From Muricoccus pecuniae (lineage in GTDB: Bacteria > Pseudomonadota > Alphaproteobacteria > Acetobacterales > Acetobacteraceae), in assembly GCF_014199205.1 (NCBI RefSeq), contig NZ_JACIJD010000017.1:27183-91182 (forward strand): a DNA stretch of 64,000 nt. The letters are read 5' to 3'. Below are positions 27,988 to 37,146 of this stretch, one piece after another; within the stretch, counting starts at the first letter, position 1, and every line of letters starts with the position of its first letter. The notes under the pieces were generated by a model. The model searched no databases. It was not told the origin of the DNA and worked only from the letters and a program-made list of their open reading frames with translations. The translations under genes were made by a program, and so were the position numbers.

Positions 27988-28989
27988 TCAGGTCACCTCG
28001 ACGATCAGCTTGCCGAAGTTCCGCCCGGCGAGGAGCCCGGCGAAGGCCTCGGGCGCGTTCTCCAGCCCCTGGACCCGGTCCTCCCGGTACTTCAGCGCCC
28101 CCTCCCGCAGCCAGGCGCCGCCGATGCGGGGCCAGTCCGCGAAGGCGCGGGGGTGGTCGCGCACGATGAAGCCCTGGAGCTTCAGCCGCTTGCGGACGAG
28201 GGCCATGAGGTTGGGGCCGGGGGCGGGCTCGGCGTCGTTGTACTCCGCGACCATGCCGCAGAAGGCGACGCGGGCGAAGTCGTTCAGCAGGGGGAAGACG
28301 GCCCGCTGCACGGCGCCGCCGACATTCTCGAAATAGGAGTCGATCCCCTCCGGGCAGGCGGCGGCGAGGCGATCGGCGAAGTCGGGCGCGCGGTGGTCCA
28401 CGCATTCGGGAAAGCCCAGCTCCTCCCGCACGAAGGCGCATTTCTCCGGCCCGCCGGCGATGCCGACGACGCGCGCCCCCATCCGCCCGGCGATCTGCCC
28501 GGCCACGCCGCCCACGGCGCCGGAGGCGGCGGAGACGACGAAGGTCTCGCCCGGGCGCGGCGAGGCGATCTCGGTCACGCCCACCCAGGCCGTGGTGCCG
28601 GGCATGCCGAGCACGCCGAGCGCCGTGGTGACGGGGGCGGCCCCGGGGTCGAGCTTCCGCAGCCCGGCCGCCGGCACGGCGGAGAAGCGCTGCCACCCGG
28701 CCCCGCCGAGCACCCAGTCCCCGGCACCGAAGCGGCCGGTGGGGTCCTCCACCACCTGGGCGACGGACTGGCCCTCCATCACCGCCCCGATCTCCACCGG
28801 CGCGGAGTAGGACTTCGCCGCGCTCATCCGCCCGCGCATGTAGGGGTCGAGCGAGACGAAGCGGTTCCGCAGCAGCGCCTCGCCCGGGCGGGGGGAGGGG
28901 GGCGCCTCATCCACGGTCTCGAAATGCTCCGGCCCGACCCGTCCCTCCGGCCGGGCACGGAGAAGGATGCGGCGGTTGCTCTCGGTCAT
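27988..28989 (-). CDS. NADP-dependent MDR oxidoreductase (zinc-independent, curcumin reductase/LTB4DH-like)
   Basis: A 333-residue protein starting MTESNRRILLRARPEG. The N-terminal GroES-like part has SLDPYMRGRMSAAKSYS, typical of the PTGR/CurA branch. The Rossmann part has VSAASGAVGGVAGQIAG for NADP binding, followed by ENVGGAVQRAVFPLL. The catalytic zinc ligands of alcohol dehydrogenases are absent. The branch reduces alpha,beta-unsaturated ketones and aldehydes. It is divergent from mobB, and its ATG lies about 150 bp from that gene's start. Confidence 0.92.
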   Translation of the reverse strand: MTESNRRILLRARPEGRVGPEHFETVDEAPPSPRPGEALLRNRFVSLDPYMRGRMSAAKSYSAPVEIGAVMEGQSVAQVVEDPTGRFGAGDWVLGGAGWQRFSAVPAAGLRKLDPGAAPVTTALGVLGMPGTTAWVGVTEIASPRPGETFVVSAASGAVGGVAGQIAGRMGARVVGIAGGPEKCAFVREELGFPECVDHRAPDFADRLAAACPEGIDSYFENVGGAVQRAVFPLLNDFARVAFCGMVAEYNDAEPAPGPNLMALVRKRLKLQGFIVRDHPRAFADWPRIGGAWLREGALKYREDRVQGLENAPEAFAGLLAGRNFGKLIVEVT

Positions 28990-29140
28990 GGGCGCCTCCT
29001 GGCCTGGGGCGCGCAGGCTGGCACCATCCGCGCGGCGGGTCACGGCTGGCGCGGCGCCGCCCCCGGCGCTACAGCCGCCCCATGATCCAGGCCGGTTCCC
29101 GCGCCCCGTCCGCCGCCACCTCCCAGGGCACCCCCCGCCC

Positions 29141-29641
29141 ATGCGCGTGATCGGCCTTGCCGGCTGGAGCGGCGCGGGGAAGACGACGCTCCTAGCCGCC
29201 CTCATCCCCTGGCTGCGCGGCCAGGGGCTCACGGTCTCCACGATCAAGCACGCCCACCACGCCTTCGACGTGGACCGGCCGGGGAAGGACAGCCACACCC
29301 ACCGCCAGGCCGGCGCCTCCCAGGTGCTCGTCTCCTCCGCGCTGCGCTGGGCGCTGATGACGGAGCTGCGCGACGCGCCGGAGCCGGAGCTGGCCGCGCT
29401 CATCGCCCATCTCGACCCCGTGGACCTCGTGCTCGTGGAGGGCTTCAAGCGCGACACGCACCCCAAGATCGAGGTCCATCGCAGCGCCAACGGCAAGCCC
29501 TGGCTTCACCCCGAGGACCCCGCGATCCGCGCCGTGGCCTCCGACGCGCCGCCGCCCGGCGGGCTGCCCCATGCCGGGCTCGACGACATCCCCGGCATCG
29601 GCGCGCTCGTCCTCGCCCATGCGGCGCCCTGGCCGGGATAG
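29141..29641 (+). CDS. mobB: Molybdopterin-guanine dinucleotide biosynthesis protein B
   Basis: A 166-residue P-loop GTPase beginning MRVIGLAGWSGAGKTTLL with the Walker A GWSGAGKT. The rest follows the MobB pattern: VSTIKHAHHAFDVDRPGKDSHTHRQAGA, LVEGFKRDTHPKIEVHR and AVASDAP. MobB helps attach GMP to molybdenum cofactor, working with MobA. The longer frame from 28967 overlaps the neighbouring promoter and has no homology, so the ATG at 29141 is chosen. mobA is about 1.8 kb away on the other strand. Confidence 0.95.
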   Translation: MRVIGLAGWSGAGKTTLLAALIPWLRGQGLTVSTIKHAHHAFDVDRPGKDSHTHRQAGASQVLVSSALRWALMTELRDAPEPELAALIAHLDPVDLVLVEGFKRDTHPKIEVHRSANGKPWLHPEDPAIRAVASDAPPPGGLPHAGLDDIPGIGALVLAHAAPWPG

Positions 29642-30028
29642 GCCTGGAGTTGCACACCCCAAAGGTGGTTATCGCCCCGGCCAGCTAGAGCGACTGAAGT
29701 GCTAGCCCTTATTGGCCTGTCTACGTTGTATCCGGAAGCGCTTGCGGCTGGTCTTTCGGCTCCGTTTCGGTCTGATACGCACGACGGCACCTCCCCTGCA
29801 TCCGTTGGAACGTTTTACCCTACCAAGCTATCCCCGGCCTGCAAACGGACGGCGCGGCAGACCGGGAGCCTCGATGCTGGGATGCGCAACCGTGGTGACA
29901 GGCTTCCCGGGGGCGGCTGGGCTGGTTGTACGAATTCGTACATCGTCGGCCAGGTCCCGCTACGCCATCCATTCAGGCGCAGGACCACGGCCCCAGGGGC
30001 CGAGCTGGGCTGACCGTCTCAGGGTCGG
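29642..30028. other. Intergenic region, 387 bp, with a 16-bp perfect palindrome
   Basis: No convincing gene on either strand; short open frames here have atypical composition and no recognisable motif. The region is less GC-rich than its neighbours. The palindrome TGTACGAATTCGTACA spans 29927-29942. Confidence 0.6.
29927..29942. promoter_or_regulatory. Perfect 16-bp palindrome, possible operator
   Basis: TGTACGAATTCGTACA reads identically on both strands. It lies 87 bp beyond the stop codon of the receiver gene, so it is not at an obvious promoter. A dimeric repressor site or remnant of a lost gene's operator are both possible. Confidence 0.35.
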
Positions 30029-30517
30029 TCAGGCGCTCCGGGCGGCTGGCAGGTCCATCGATTCCCGCTGCGCCGCCACTCTCGACACGGCCTGGAGCAG
30101 GGCCGCGCCGCGGCAGGGCTTCACGACCAGCGGAGCATCGAGGTGGCGGCCTCTATCGCAGTCCGTCTCGTAGCCCGTCGCGAAGAGGAAGGGCACGCCG
30201 ATCGCGGCGAGCGCGTCCGCCACGGGCGTGACCCGCTCGCCCTGGAGGTTGACGTCGAGCACGGCCACCGAGATCCCCCCGTCCGAGGCGGCGGCCTCGA
30301 TCAGCGAGACGGCATCGGCCACGCTCGGCACGGGTCCGAGGACTTCCCACCCCGCCGTGCGGAGGTCATCGGCGATGTCCTCGGCAATGAACCATTCGTC
30401 CTCCACCACGAGCACGCGTCGGGGGAGAGGGGAACCGGGGCTCCGGCCGGCGCGGCTGGTTTCCGGTGCATGAACCACGCTCGGCACGAGCGCGAGGTCG
30501 GGGAGAGGCACGTCCAT
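30029..30517 (-). CDS. Single-domain response regulator (receiver domain)
   Basis: A 162-residue protein from ATG 30517. After about 35 poorly ordered residues comes a CheY-like receiver: RRVLVVEDEWFIAED with the acidic pair, the phosphoacceptor Asp in VAVLDVNLQG, Thr/Ser-type switch in LFATGYE and the conserved Lys in LVVKPC. No output domain follows. Such proteins relay phosphate, often in the general stress circuit of alphaproteobacteria or with HWE-type histidine kinases. No kinase gene is in the window. It is divergent from a Crp-family regulator 210 bp away. Confidence 0.88.
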   Translation of the reverse strand: MDVPLPDLALVPSVVHAPETSRAGRSPGSPLPRRVLVVEDEWFIAEDIADDLRTAGWEVLGPVPSVADAVSLIEAAASDGGISVAVLDVNLQGERVTPVADALAAIGVPFLFATGYETDCDRGRHLDAPLVVKPCRGAALLQAVSRVAAQRESMDLPAARSA

Positions 30518-30727
30518 GGGAACGGAACCTACCGGTCCTTCCGCCGCGCCACTGTCCGGTAGCGTACGACATGGGAGCCGGAACCGGGGCGTGGAAGAAA
30601 GGAGAGGAACGTACATCACCGTACAGACGCTCCGGGCGTCCCTGGCCTAAGGGCACGGCGTTCTTAACGTTGCGGTGCCGGCGCTGGTCAGTCTCGCGCA
30701 CCTCCCTGAGTCACGGACGCCGCGCTG

Positions 30728-31459
30728 TTGCCTCCCCATTCCCATCCGCGCAACCGCCTGCTCGCGGCGCTCGGCGCCCAGGAACTCGCCGCCCTGGCGC
30801 CGCACCTCGTTCCGGTGGAGCTGAGCATGCGGGCGACGCTGCACCTGCCGGGGCAGCCGATCACCGAGGTGTTCTTCCCCGAGAGCGGCTACGTCTCGAT
30901 GGTCGCGCATATCGAGGATGGGGACCTCGCCGAGGTTGGCCTCGTCGGCCGCGAGGGCTTCATCGGCCTGCCCATCCTCCTCGGCGCGGACCGCGAGGAC
31001 ATCGAGGCGATGGTGCAGAGCCCCGGAGCGGCGCTCAGGATGGATGCCGCGCGCTTCCGCGACCTGCTCGACGGGGTGCCGGGCCTGCGGGAAATCCTGC
31101 TCCGCTACGCCCTCGTCTATCACGGGCAGGTCGCGCGGACGGCGGCGTGCAACGGCCATCACAGCGTCAGCCAGCGCCTCGCCCGCTGGCTGCTCATGGC
31201 CCATGACCGCTCGGACGGGAACAGCTTCCCCGTCACCCACGAGCTTCTCTCCCACATGCTCGCCGTGCGACGCGCGGGGGTGACGGTGGCTGCCGGGCAG
31301 CTCCGGACGGCCGGGCTGATCCGCTACGAGGGCGGGCGCATCCACATCACGAATCGCCAGGGCCTGGAGAGCGCGTCCTGCGAGTGCTACGGCATCGTCC
31401 GCCGCAGCTTCGACGAGCTGCTGGACGGGACGGCCAGGCGGAAGCCAGGGGGGTCATAG
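30728..31459 (+). CDS. Crp/Fnr-family transcriptional regulator
   Basis: A 243-residue protein. Residues 20-130 are a cyclic-nucleotide-binding-like beta-barrel (LHLPGQPITEVFFPESGYVSM, VGLVGREGFIGL), followed by the dimer helix. The winged helix covers about 165-225 (SVSQRLARWLLMAHDR, VTHELLSHMLAVRRAGVTVAAGQL, LIRYEGGRIHI). The FNR-type N-terminal cysteine cluster is absent, so it is not an iron-sulfur oxygen sensor. The frame begins with TTG at 30728 and the exact start is uncertain. It is divergent from the receiver protein, which may be its target or partner. Confidence 0.88.
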   Translation: MPPHSHPRNRLLAALGAQELAALAPHLVPVELSMRATLHLPGQPITEVFFPESGYVSMVAHIEDGDLAEVGLVGREGFIGLPILLGADREDIEAMVQSPGAALRMDAARFRDLLDGVPGLREILLRYALVYHGQVARTAACNGHHSVSQRLARWLLMAHDRSDGNSFPVTHELLSHMLAVRRAGVTVAAGQLRTAGLIRYEGGRIHITNRQGLESASCECYGIVRRSFDELLDGTARRKPGGS

Positions 31460-32074
31460 GGGCCGCCCCTCCGCCGCGCGCTCCAGCGCGGCCAGCTCCT
31501 CCGGCGTATTCGCGTTGAGAAAGGGGTCGCCCGGCCATTCCACGGCGACCGCGCCGTGGCGCGCGGCCCATCGGCCCACCTTGCCCTCCCCCGCGAGGAG
31601 CGCGGCGCGCAGGTCGTCGCGCAGCGCGACGGACCATAGCGCGACCGGCGGATGCGCCCTCCCGGCCGAGGCGGCATGGGCGACCGGCGCCCCCGCCGCG
31701 TGCAGCCGGGCGGCGAGGTCCGGTGGGATCAGAGGCGTGTCGCCCGGCACGGAGAGCACCCAGCCCAGGCCGAGCCGCGCGGCGTGCTCCATTCCCGCCA
31801 GCACGCCCGCCAGCGGGCCGGGATAGCCGGGAAAGGGGTCCGCCAGCACGGGCAGGCCCGGCGCGGCACCGGCGAAGCGGGCGGGGTCGCCATTCGCGCT
31901 GATGGCCAGCGCCGCGGCCTGCGGCGCCAGGCGCTCCAGCAGCAGGGCGAGCATCGGGCGCCCACCCAGGGACCCATGCAGCGGCAGGAGGGTCTTGTCC
32001 CCGCCGCCCATGCGCCGCGCCAGCCCGCCCGCGAGGACGAGGCCGAGCGTCAGCGGGGTGTCAGCCCCGTCCAC
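31454..32074 (-). CDS. mobA: Molybdenum cofactor guanylyltransferase
   Basis: I take the GTG at 32074 as start, giving 206 residues that open TPLTLGLVLAGGLARRMGGGDKTLLPLHG, the MobA nucleotide-binding signature (LAGGxxxRMGGxDK). Later segments VLADPFPGYPGPLAGVLAGMEHA and LSVPGDTPLIPPDL are also typical. It transfers GMP from GTP to molybdopterin. The start overlaps the end of the small membrane-protein gene by 14 bp, and it converges on the Crp-family gene with a 6-bp overlap. Confidence 0.92.
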   Translation of the reverse strand: MDGADTPLTLGLVLAGGLARRMGGGDKTLLPLHGSLGGRPMLALLLERLAPQAAALAISANGDPARFAGAAPGLPVLADPFPGYPGPLAGVLAGMEHAARLGLGWVLSVPGDTPLIPPDLAARLHAAGAPVAHAASAGRAHPPVALWSVALRDDLRAALLAGEGKVGRWAARHGAVAVEWPGDPFLNANTPEELAALERAAEGRPL

Positions 32075-32459
32075 GCAGGGCGAGCGGGCGCATGAGGAAG
32101 ACGGTGCCCCAGCCCCAGGCCGCGCCCGCCAGCGGCAGCACCCAGGGCGGGATGCCGCGTGGCAGGTGCTGCGGCACAAAGTAGGCCGCCGCCACCCCCG
32201 CCGCCGCGCCGATGGCGAGGTCCGGCAGGCGGGTGAGGCGGAGCAGGAGGGCGAGCCCGACCCCGCCCGCCGCCCCGAGAAGGGCGAGCCAGACCACCAC
32301 GGGCAGGCCGTAGGGGCCCGGCGCTATGGAGAAGGCGGCGCGCGGCATCACCCGGGCGACGTGATGCAGGAGGAAGAGCGTGGGGTCGCGGAAGAGGAGC
32401 ACGCCCAGCGCCCCGCAGGGCGCCCCGTAGAGGAGCGCCCGCCGCAGGCTCTCGATCAC
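32061..32459 (-). CDS. Small membrane protein, unknown function
   Basis: A 132-residue protein with about four hydrophobic segments: ALLYGAPCGALGVLLF, VVVWLALLGAAGGVGLALLL, AIGAAAGVAAAYFV and VLPLAGAAWGWGTVFLM. The GTG at 32459 overlaps the gabT stop (GTGA) and is preferred; 8 more residues upstream are open. I recognise no family. Coupling to gabT upstream and mobA downstream suggests co-transcription, but no functional link is evident. Confidence 0.7.
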   Translation of the reverse strand: MIESLRRALLYGAPCGALGVLLFRDPTLFLLHHVARVMPRAAFSIAPGPYGLPVVVWLALLGAAGGVGLALLLRLTRLPDLAIGAAAGVAAAYFVPQHLPRGIPPWVLPLAGAAWGWGTVFLMRPLALRGRG

Positions 32460-33805
32460 GCCGTGGCACGTTCCGCCACGCACTCGCGCAGCGCCTCGCC
32501 CAGTTTGTCCATGCCCTCGTTCACCAGCGCGTCGGAGGTGGTGAGGGGGCAGAGGAAGCGGATGACATTGGCGCGCACGCCGCAGGAGAGGAGGACGAGC
32601 CCCTTCTCCGCGGCCTTGGCCACGAGGGCGCGGGTCAGGTCGGGGTCGGGCCGGTCGGCATCGCCGTCGGCCACCAACTCCATCGCCACCATGCCGCCGA
32701 CCTGGCGGATGTCGCCGATCACGCCGGTGAGGCTGTTGCTCGCCTGCAATTCCCGGATGCGGGAGACGATGAGGTCGCCGATGTGGTTGGCGCGCTCGAT
32801 CAGCCCCTCCTCCTCGATCACGTCGAGCACCGCATTCGCCGCGGCGCAGCCGAGCGGCGAGCCGCCATAGGTTCCGCCGAGCCCGCCCGGGCCGGGGCTG
32901 TCCATGATGGAGGCGGTGCCGGAGACGGCCGAGAGGGGGAAGCCGCCGGCCAGCGACTTCGCCATGGTCACGAGGTCCGCCTTCACCCCCGTGTGCTCCA
33001 TCGCGAACATCTTGCCCGTGCGCGCGAAGCCCGTCTGGACCTCGTCGGCGATCAGCAGCATGCCGTACTTGTCGCAGATGGCGCGCAGCCCCTGCATCAG
33101 CTCCGGCTGCGCCTGGTAGAAGCCGCCCTCGCCCTGCACGGGCTCGATGATGATGGCGGCGATCCGGTTCGGATCGATGTCCGCCTTGAACAGCGTCTCG
33201 ATCGCCTCCAGCGTGTCCGCCACCTCCTTGCCGTGATAGGCGACGGGGAAGGGCAGGTGGTAGATGTCGGCCGGCATCGGGCCGAAGCCCACCTTGTACG
33301 GCACGACCTTGCCGGTGAGCGCCATGCCGAGCAGCGTGCGGCCGTGGAAGGCGCCGGAGAAGGCGATCACCCCCGGGCGGCCCGTATGGGCGCGGGCGAT
33401 TTTCACCGCGTTCTCCACCGCCTCGGCGCCCGTCGTGAGGAACACGGTCTTGGCCGGGCCGCGCACGGGGGCGATGGCGTTCAGCCGCTCGGCGAGGCGG
33501 ACATAGCTCTCATAGGGCGTCACCTGCACGCAGGTGTGGGAGAAGTTCTCCAGCTGCGCCTGCACGGCGGCCTTCACCCTGGGATGCAGGTGGCCCGTGT
33601 TCAGCACGGCGATGCCGCCGGCGAAGTCGATGTAGCGCTTGCCCTCGACATCCGTGATCTCGGACCCCTCCGCCCGCGCCGCGAAGACGGGCAGGGAGGA
33701 GGAGAGGCCGCGCGGCACGGCGGCCTCCTTGCGCGCCTGGAGCGTGCTGTTGCGCGGGCCCTCCTGGATCGGAGCGGTAGCCTCGCCTGAGATCGTGGTG
33801 CCCAT
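32456..33805 (-). CDS. gabT: 4-aminobutyrate aminotransferase
   Basis: A 449-residue class III aminotransferase starting MGTTISGEATAPIQEGPRNS. Hallmarks are DVEGKRYIDFAGGIAVLNTGHLHPRV, FLTTGAEAVENAVKIAR, AFHGRTLLGMALTGK, IIIEPVQGEGGFY, LIADEVQTGFARTGKMFAMEH and the PLP lysine in TMAKSLAGGFP. It converts GABA and 2-oxoglutarate to succinate semialdehyde and glutamate. It is divergent from a ThDP enzyme followed by a succinate-semialdehyde-type dehydrogenase, the expected next enzyme. 5-Aminovalerate is an alternative substrate. Confidence 0.92.
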   Translation of the reverse strand: MGTTISGEATAPIQEGPRNSTLQARKEAAVPRGLSSSLPVFAARAEGSEITDVEGKRYIDFAGGIAVLNTGHLHPRVKAAVQAQLENFSHTCVQVTPYESYVRLAERLNAIAPVRGPAKTVFLTTGAEAVENAVKIARAHTGRPGVIAFSGAFHGRTLLGMALTGKVVPYKVGFGPMPADIYHLPFPVAYHGKEVADTLEAIETLFKADIDPNRIAAIIIEPVQGEGGFYQAQPELMQGLRAICDKYGMLLIADEVQTGFARTGKMFAMEHTGVKADLVTMAKSLAGGFPLSAVSGTASIMDSPGPGGLGGTYGGSPLGCAAANAVLDVIEEEGLIERANHIGDLIVSRIRELQASNSLTGVIGDIRQVGGMVAMELVADGDADRPDPDLTRALVAKAAEKGLVLLSCGVRANVIRFLCPLTTSDALVNEGMDKLGEALRECVAERATA

Positions 33806-33950
33806 GGATCGGATGTCCCTCGCGCAATGCCGGGAAGGTGCGCCGGGCGCCGCGCGGCGGCAAGGCTCGCACGGGGCGGCGCGCGGTATTTCCTGCCGCA
33901 TCCCGGGCGGGCGGCGGCGTTCCCTGCCGTTCTCCGGCACCGGGCGCGCG

Positions 33951-34021
33951 GGCCGTGCCCGCGTGAGAGGTGAGGCCGTGCCCGCGTGAGATGGTGCGGC
34001 TGCGCCCGCGTGAGAGGGGGC
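33951..34021. repeat. Three tandem 23-24-bp repeats upstream of gabT and the ThDP enzyme gene
   Basis: Units at 33951-33973, 33974-33997 and 33998-34021 share GGCCGTGCCCGCGTGAGAGG with drift at the ends. They occupy the divergent intergenic region (33806-34085), so they could bear on expression of both genes. The rest of that region shows no gene. Confidence 0.7.
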
Positions 34022-34085
34022 GGCTTGCGGCGCTCCCGTGCCGCGCGCAACCTGCGCCGCCTTTGCCCCGGGGGAGTCGATCGAC

Positions 34086-35627
34086 GTGAATGGCGCGCAC
34101 AGCCTTGTCCGCACACTGCTGGCATCCGGCGTGGACACCTGCTTCGCGAATCCGGGCACGAGCGAGATGCATTTCGTCGCCGCCCTGGACCAGATCCCCG
34201 GCATGCGCTGCGTGCTCGGCCTGCAGGAGAACGTCGTCACCGGCATGGCGGACGGCTACTGGCGCCTCGCCGGCAAGCCCGCCTGCACGCTGCTCCATTG
34301 CGGCCCGGGACTCGCGAATGGCCTGGGCAACCTGCACAACGCGCGCCGCGCGCGCAGCGGCATCGTCAACATCGTGGGCGACCACGCGACCTATCACCGC
34401 GCCTTCGACGCGCCGCTGACCGCCGACACCGAGGGCTGGGCCCGCCCGGTCTCCGCCTGGGTGCGGACGAGCGCGCGCGCCGCCGATGTCGGGCGGGATG
34501 CAGCGGTGGCCGTGCAGGCCGCCCGCACCGCGCCGGGGGGGATAGCGACCCTCATCCTCCCCTCCGACTCCTCCTGGGACGAGGGGGGGGAGGAGGCCGC
34601 GCCGCTCCCCGTGCCCGGCCCCGTGGCGCCGGACCCCGGCGCGGTCCGCCAGGCGGCACGCGTGCTGCGCGAGGGGAAGCGCGTCCTCATCCTGCTCGGC
34701 GGTGCCGCGCTGCGGGAGAGGGGGCAGGCGCTGGCATGGCGGATCGCGCAGGCGACCGGCGCCTCGCTGCTGGCGGAGGGCTCGAACGCCCGGATGACCC
34801 GCGGGCGCGGGCTGCCGCAGCTCGACCGCGTGCCCTATGTCGTGAACGTCGCCGTCGAGCGGCTCTCCGGCTTCGACCACATCGTGCTGGTGAACGCGAA
34901 GGCGCCGGTCGGCTTCTTCGCCTATCCCGGCAAGCCCTCCGCCCTCTACCCGCCGGAAGCCGGGGTGCATGTGCTGAGCCGGTTCGAGGGCGATGCCGAG
35001 GCCGCGCTCGCCGCCCTGGCCGACGAGCTCGGCGCGCCGGAGGCCGCCATCCCCGATCCCGGCCCGCGCCCCGAGCCCGCGCGCGGCGCGCCGACCCCCG
35101 AGGGGCTGGCCCGCACGGTCGCCGCGCTGATGCCCGAGGGCGCCATCGTCTCCGACGAGAGCGTCTCCTACGGCCGCGGCTTCTTCCCCGAGACCTATGC
35201 CGCGCCCCGGCACGACTGGCTGCAGCTCACCGGTGGCGCGATCGGGGACGGGATGCCGGTGGCCACCGGCGCGGCCATCGGCTCGGGCGGCAACCGGCGG
35301 GTGATCAGCCTCCAGGCGGACGGGTCGGCCATGTACTCGCTCCAGTCCCTCTGGACCCAGGCTCGCGAGAAGTTGCCCGTCACGACGGTGATCCTGTCCA
35401 ATCGGAAGTACCAGATCCTCATCGGTGAGTATGCGGGCGTCGGCGCCAATCCCGGGCCGACGGCCATGAACATGCTCGACCTCGGCAATCCGGACCTCGA
35501 CTGGGTCAGGCTTGCCGGGGGAATGGGGGTGGAGGCCGCGCGGGCCGAGACCCTGGAAGCCCTGGGCGACCTGCTCTCCCAGAGCATGGCCCGGCCTGGC
35601 CCCTTCCTGATCGAGCTATCTGTCTGA
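34086..35627 (+). CDS. Thiamine-diphosphate-dependent enzyme (acetolactate synthase/benzoylformate decarboxylase-like)
   Basis: The GTG at 34086 begins with [26 protein letters not shown] once read as Met, the standard start of this family; a further 16 codons upstream are open without homology. The ThDP-activating Glu is in [15 protein letters not shown]. The central nucleotide-binding-like domain has [13 protein letters not shown]. The cofactor motif near the C-terminus reads ADGSAMYS ending in SNRKY instead of GDG...NN. That and the overall pattern place it in the large ALS-like group, with decarboxylase, carboligase or oxalyl-CoA-type activities possible. It is 17 bp before the aldehyde dehydrogenase gene, so its product may be an aldehyde. 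Confidence 0.85.
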   Translation: MNGAHSLVRTLLASGVDTCFANPGTSEMHFVAALDQIPGMRCVLGLQENVVTGMADGYWRLAGKPACTLLHCGPGLANGLGNLHNARRARSGIVNIVGDHATYHRAFDAPLTADTEGWARPVSAWVRTSARAADVGRDAAVAVQAARTAPGGIATLILPSDSSWDEGGEEAAPLPVPGPVAPDPGAVRQAARVLREGKRVLILLGGAALRERGQALAWRIAQATGASLLAEGSNARMTRGRGLPQLDRVPYVVNVAVERLSGFDHIVLVNAKAPVGFFAYPGKPSALYPPEAGVHVLSRFEGDAEAALAALADELGAPEAAIPDPGPRPEPARGAPTPEGLARTVAALMPEGAIVSDESVSYGRGFFPETYAAPRHDWLQLTGGAIGDGMPVATGAAIGSGGNRRVISLQADGSAMYSLQSLWTQAREKLPVTTVILSNRKYQILIGEYAGVGANPGPTAMNMLDLGNPDLDWVRLAGGMGVEAARAETLEALGDLLSQSMARPGPFLIELSV

Positions 35628-35644
35628 CGGAGACGCACGGCTTC

Positions 35645-37084
35645 ATGTCGAACTACCCCAAGGTCCAGCTCCACATCGACGGCGAGTGGCGCGACGCGCG
35701 CTCGGGCAAGACCATCGAGGTGATCAACCCCGCGACGGAGGAGGTGGTCGGCACCGTCGCCCATGCCGGCATCCCCGATCTCGACGAGGCGCTGGAGGCC
35801 GCGCAGCGCGGCTTCGAGACCTGGCGCAAGACCTCGGTCTTCGAGCGCTACCGGCTGATGCGGAAGGCGGCCGACATCCTCCGCTCCCGCGCCGACGCCA
35901 TCGCCGCCATGATGACGGCCGAGCAGGGCAAGCCGCTGCCCGAGGCGAAGATGGAGACGCTGGCCGCCGGCGACATCATCGAGTGGATGGCCGAGGAAGG
36001 CCGCCGCGCCTATGGCCGCGTGGTGCCCGCCCGCGCCGAGGGCGTGTACCAGCTCGTGCTGCGCGAGCCCGTGGGCCCCGTTGCCGCCTTCACGCCCTGG
36101 AACTTCCCGATCAACCAGGTGGTCCGCAAGCTCTCGGCCGCGCTGGCCACGGGCTGCTCCATCATCGTCAAGGCGCCGGAGGAGACGCCGGCCTCGCCGG
36201 CCGAGCTGATCCGCGCCTTCGTCGATGCGGGCATCCCCAAGGGGGTGATCAACCTCGTCTACGGCGTGCCCGCCGAGATCAGCGCCTACCTCATCCCGCA
36301 CCCGGTCATCCGCAAGATCACCTTCACCGGCTCGACCCCCGTGGGGAAGATGCTGGCGGGGCTGGCCGGCCAGCACATGAAGCGCGCGACGATGGAACTG
36401 GGCGGCCACGCCCCCGCCATCGTCTTCGACGACGCCGACGTGGGGAAGGCGGCGAGGACGCTCGCCGCCTCCAAGTTCCGCAACGCCGGCCAGGTCTGCG
36501 TCTCGCCGACCCGCTTCCTCATCCAGGAGCGCAGCTTCGACGAGTTCCTGGAGACCTTCACCACCGCCGCGCGCGCCATCAAGGTCGGCAACGGCATGGA
36601 GGAAGGCGTGACGATGGGCCCGCTCGCCAATGAGCGCCGCGTGCCGACCATCGAGGCGCTCGTGCAGGACGCCGTCGGGCGCGGGGCGAAGCTCCAGGCG
36701 GGCGGGAACCGGATCGGGAACAAGGGTTACTTCTACGAGCCGACCGTCCTCTCCGACCTGCCGCTCGATTCCCGCGCGATGAACGAGGAGCCCTTCGGCC
36801 CGCTGGCCCTGGTGAACCGCTTCTCGGACTTCGACGAGGTGGTGGCGGAATCCAACCGCCTTCCCTTCGGCCTCGCGGCCTATGCCTTCACCGGCTCGGC
36901 CACCACGGCCCAGCGCATCGCGGCGGAGGTGGAGACGGGGATGATGACCATCAACCATCTCGGCCTCGCCCTGCCGGAAGTGCCCTTCGGCGGCGTGAAG
37001 GACAGCGGCTACGGGTCCGAGGGCGGGTCGGAGGCGCTGGAAGCCTATCTCGTCACGAAGTTCGTGACGCAAGCGGGACTGTAA
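35645..37084 (+). CDS. NAD(P)-dependent succinate-semialdehyde dehydrogenase-type aldehyde dehydrogenase
   Basis: A 479-residue ALDH. The catalytic Cys is in [12 protein letters not shown], the general-base Glu in [13 protein letters not shown], the NAD-binding [11 protein letters not shown] and the ending [32 protein letters not shown] is typical of the SSADH/GabD group. It would oxidise succinate semialdehyde from GabT, or the aldehyde made by the neighbouring ThDP enzyme. The stop codon lies inside a perfect 19-bp inverted repeat. Confidence 0.9.
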   Translation: MSNYPKVQLHIDGEWRDARSGKTIEVINPATEEVVGTVAHAGIPDLDEALEAAQRGFETWRKTSVFERYRLMRKAADILRSRADAIAAMMTAEQGKPLPEAKMETLAAGDIIEWMAEEGRRAYGRVVPARAEGVYQLVLREPVGPVAAFTPWNFPINQVVRKLSAALATGCSIIVKAPEETPASPAELIRAFVDAGIPKGVINLVYGVPAEISAYLIPHPVIRKITFTGSTPVGKMLAGLAGQHMKRATMELGGHAPAIVFDDADVGKAARTLAASKFRNAGQVCVSPTRFLIQERSFDEFLETFTTAARAIKVGNGMEEGVTMGPLANERRVPTIEALVQDAVGRGAKLQAGGNRIGNKGYFYEPTVLSDLPLDSRAMNEEPFGPLALVNRFSDFDEVVAESNRLPFGLAAYAFTGSATTAQRIAAEVETGMMTINHLGLALPEVPFGGVKDSGYGSEGGSEALEAYLVTKFVTQAGL

Positions 37085-37116
37085 GGTCCCGTCCCGGCGG
37101 GACCTTACAGTCCCGC
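37073..37116 (+). terminator. Perfect 19-bp inverted repeat across the aldehyde dehydrogenase stop codon
   Basis: Bases 37073-37091 pair with 37098-37116 without mismatch over a 6-base loop (TCCCGG). The left arm contains the last Gly-Leu codons and the TAA stop. No T tract follows. It may terminate transcription, protect the 3' end, or be a mobile palindromic repeat. Confidence 0.65.
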
Positions 37117-37146
37117 CGGGGGTCACGACATGCAGAGGAGAGGGCG

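Noticed and set aside
30728..31459. Assignment of the Crp-family regulator as FNR
   Set aside because: The N-terminal cysteine cluster needed for the oxygen-sensing iron-sulfur centre is missing.
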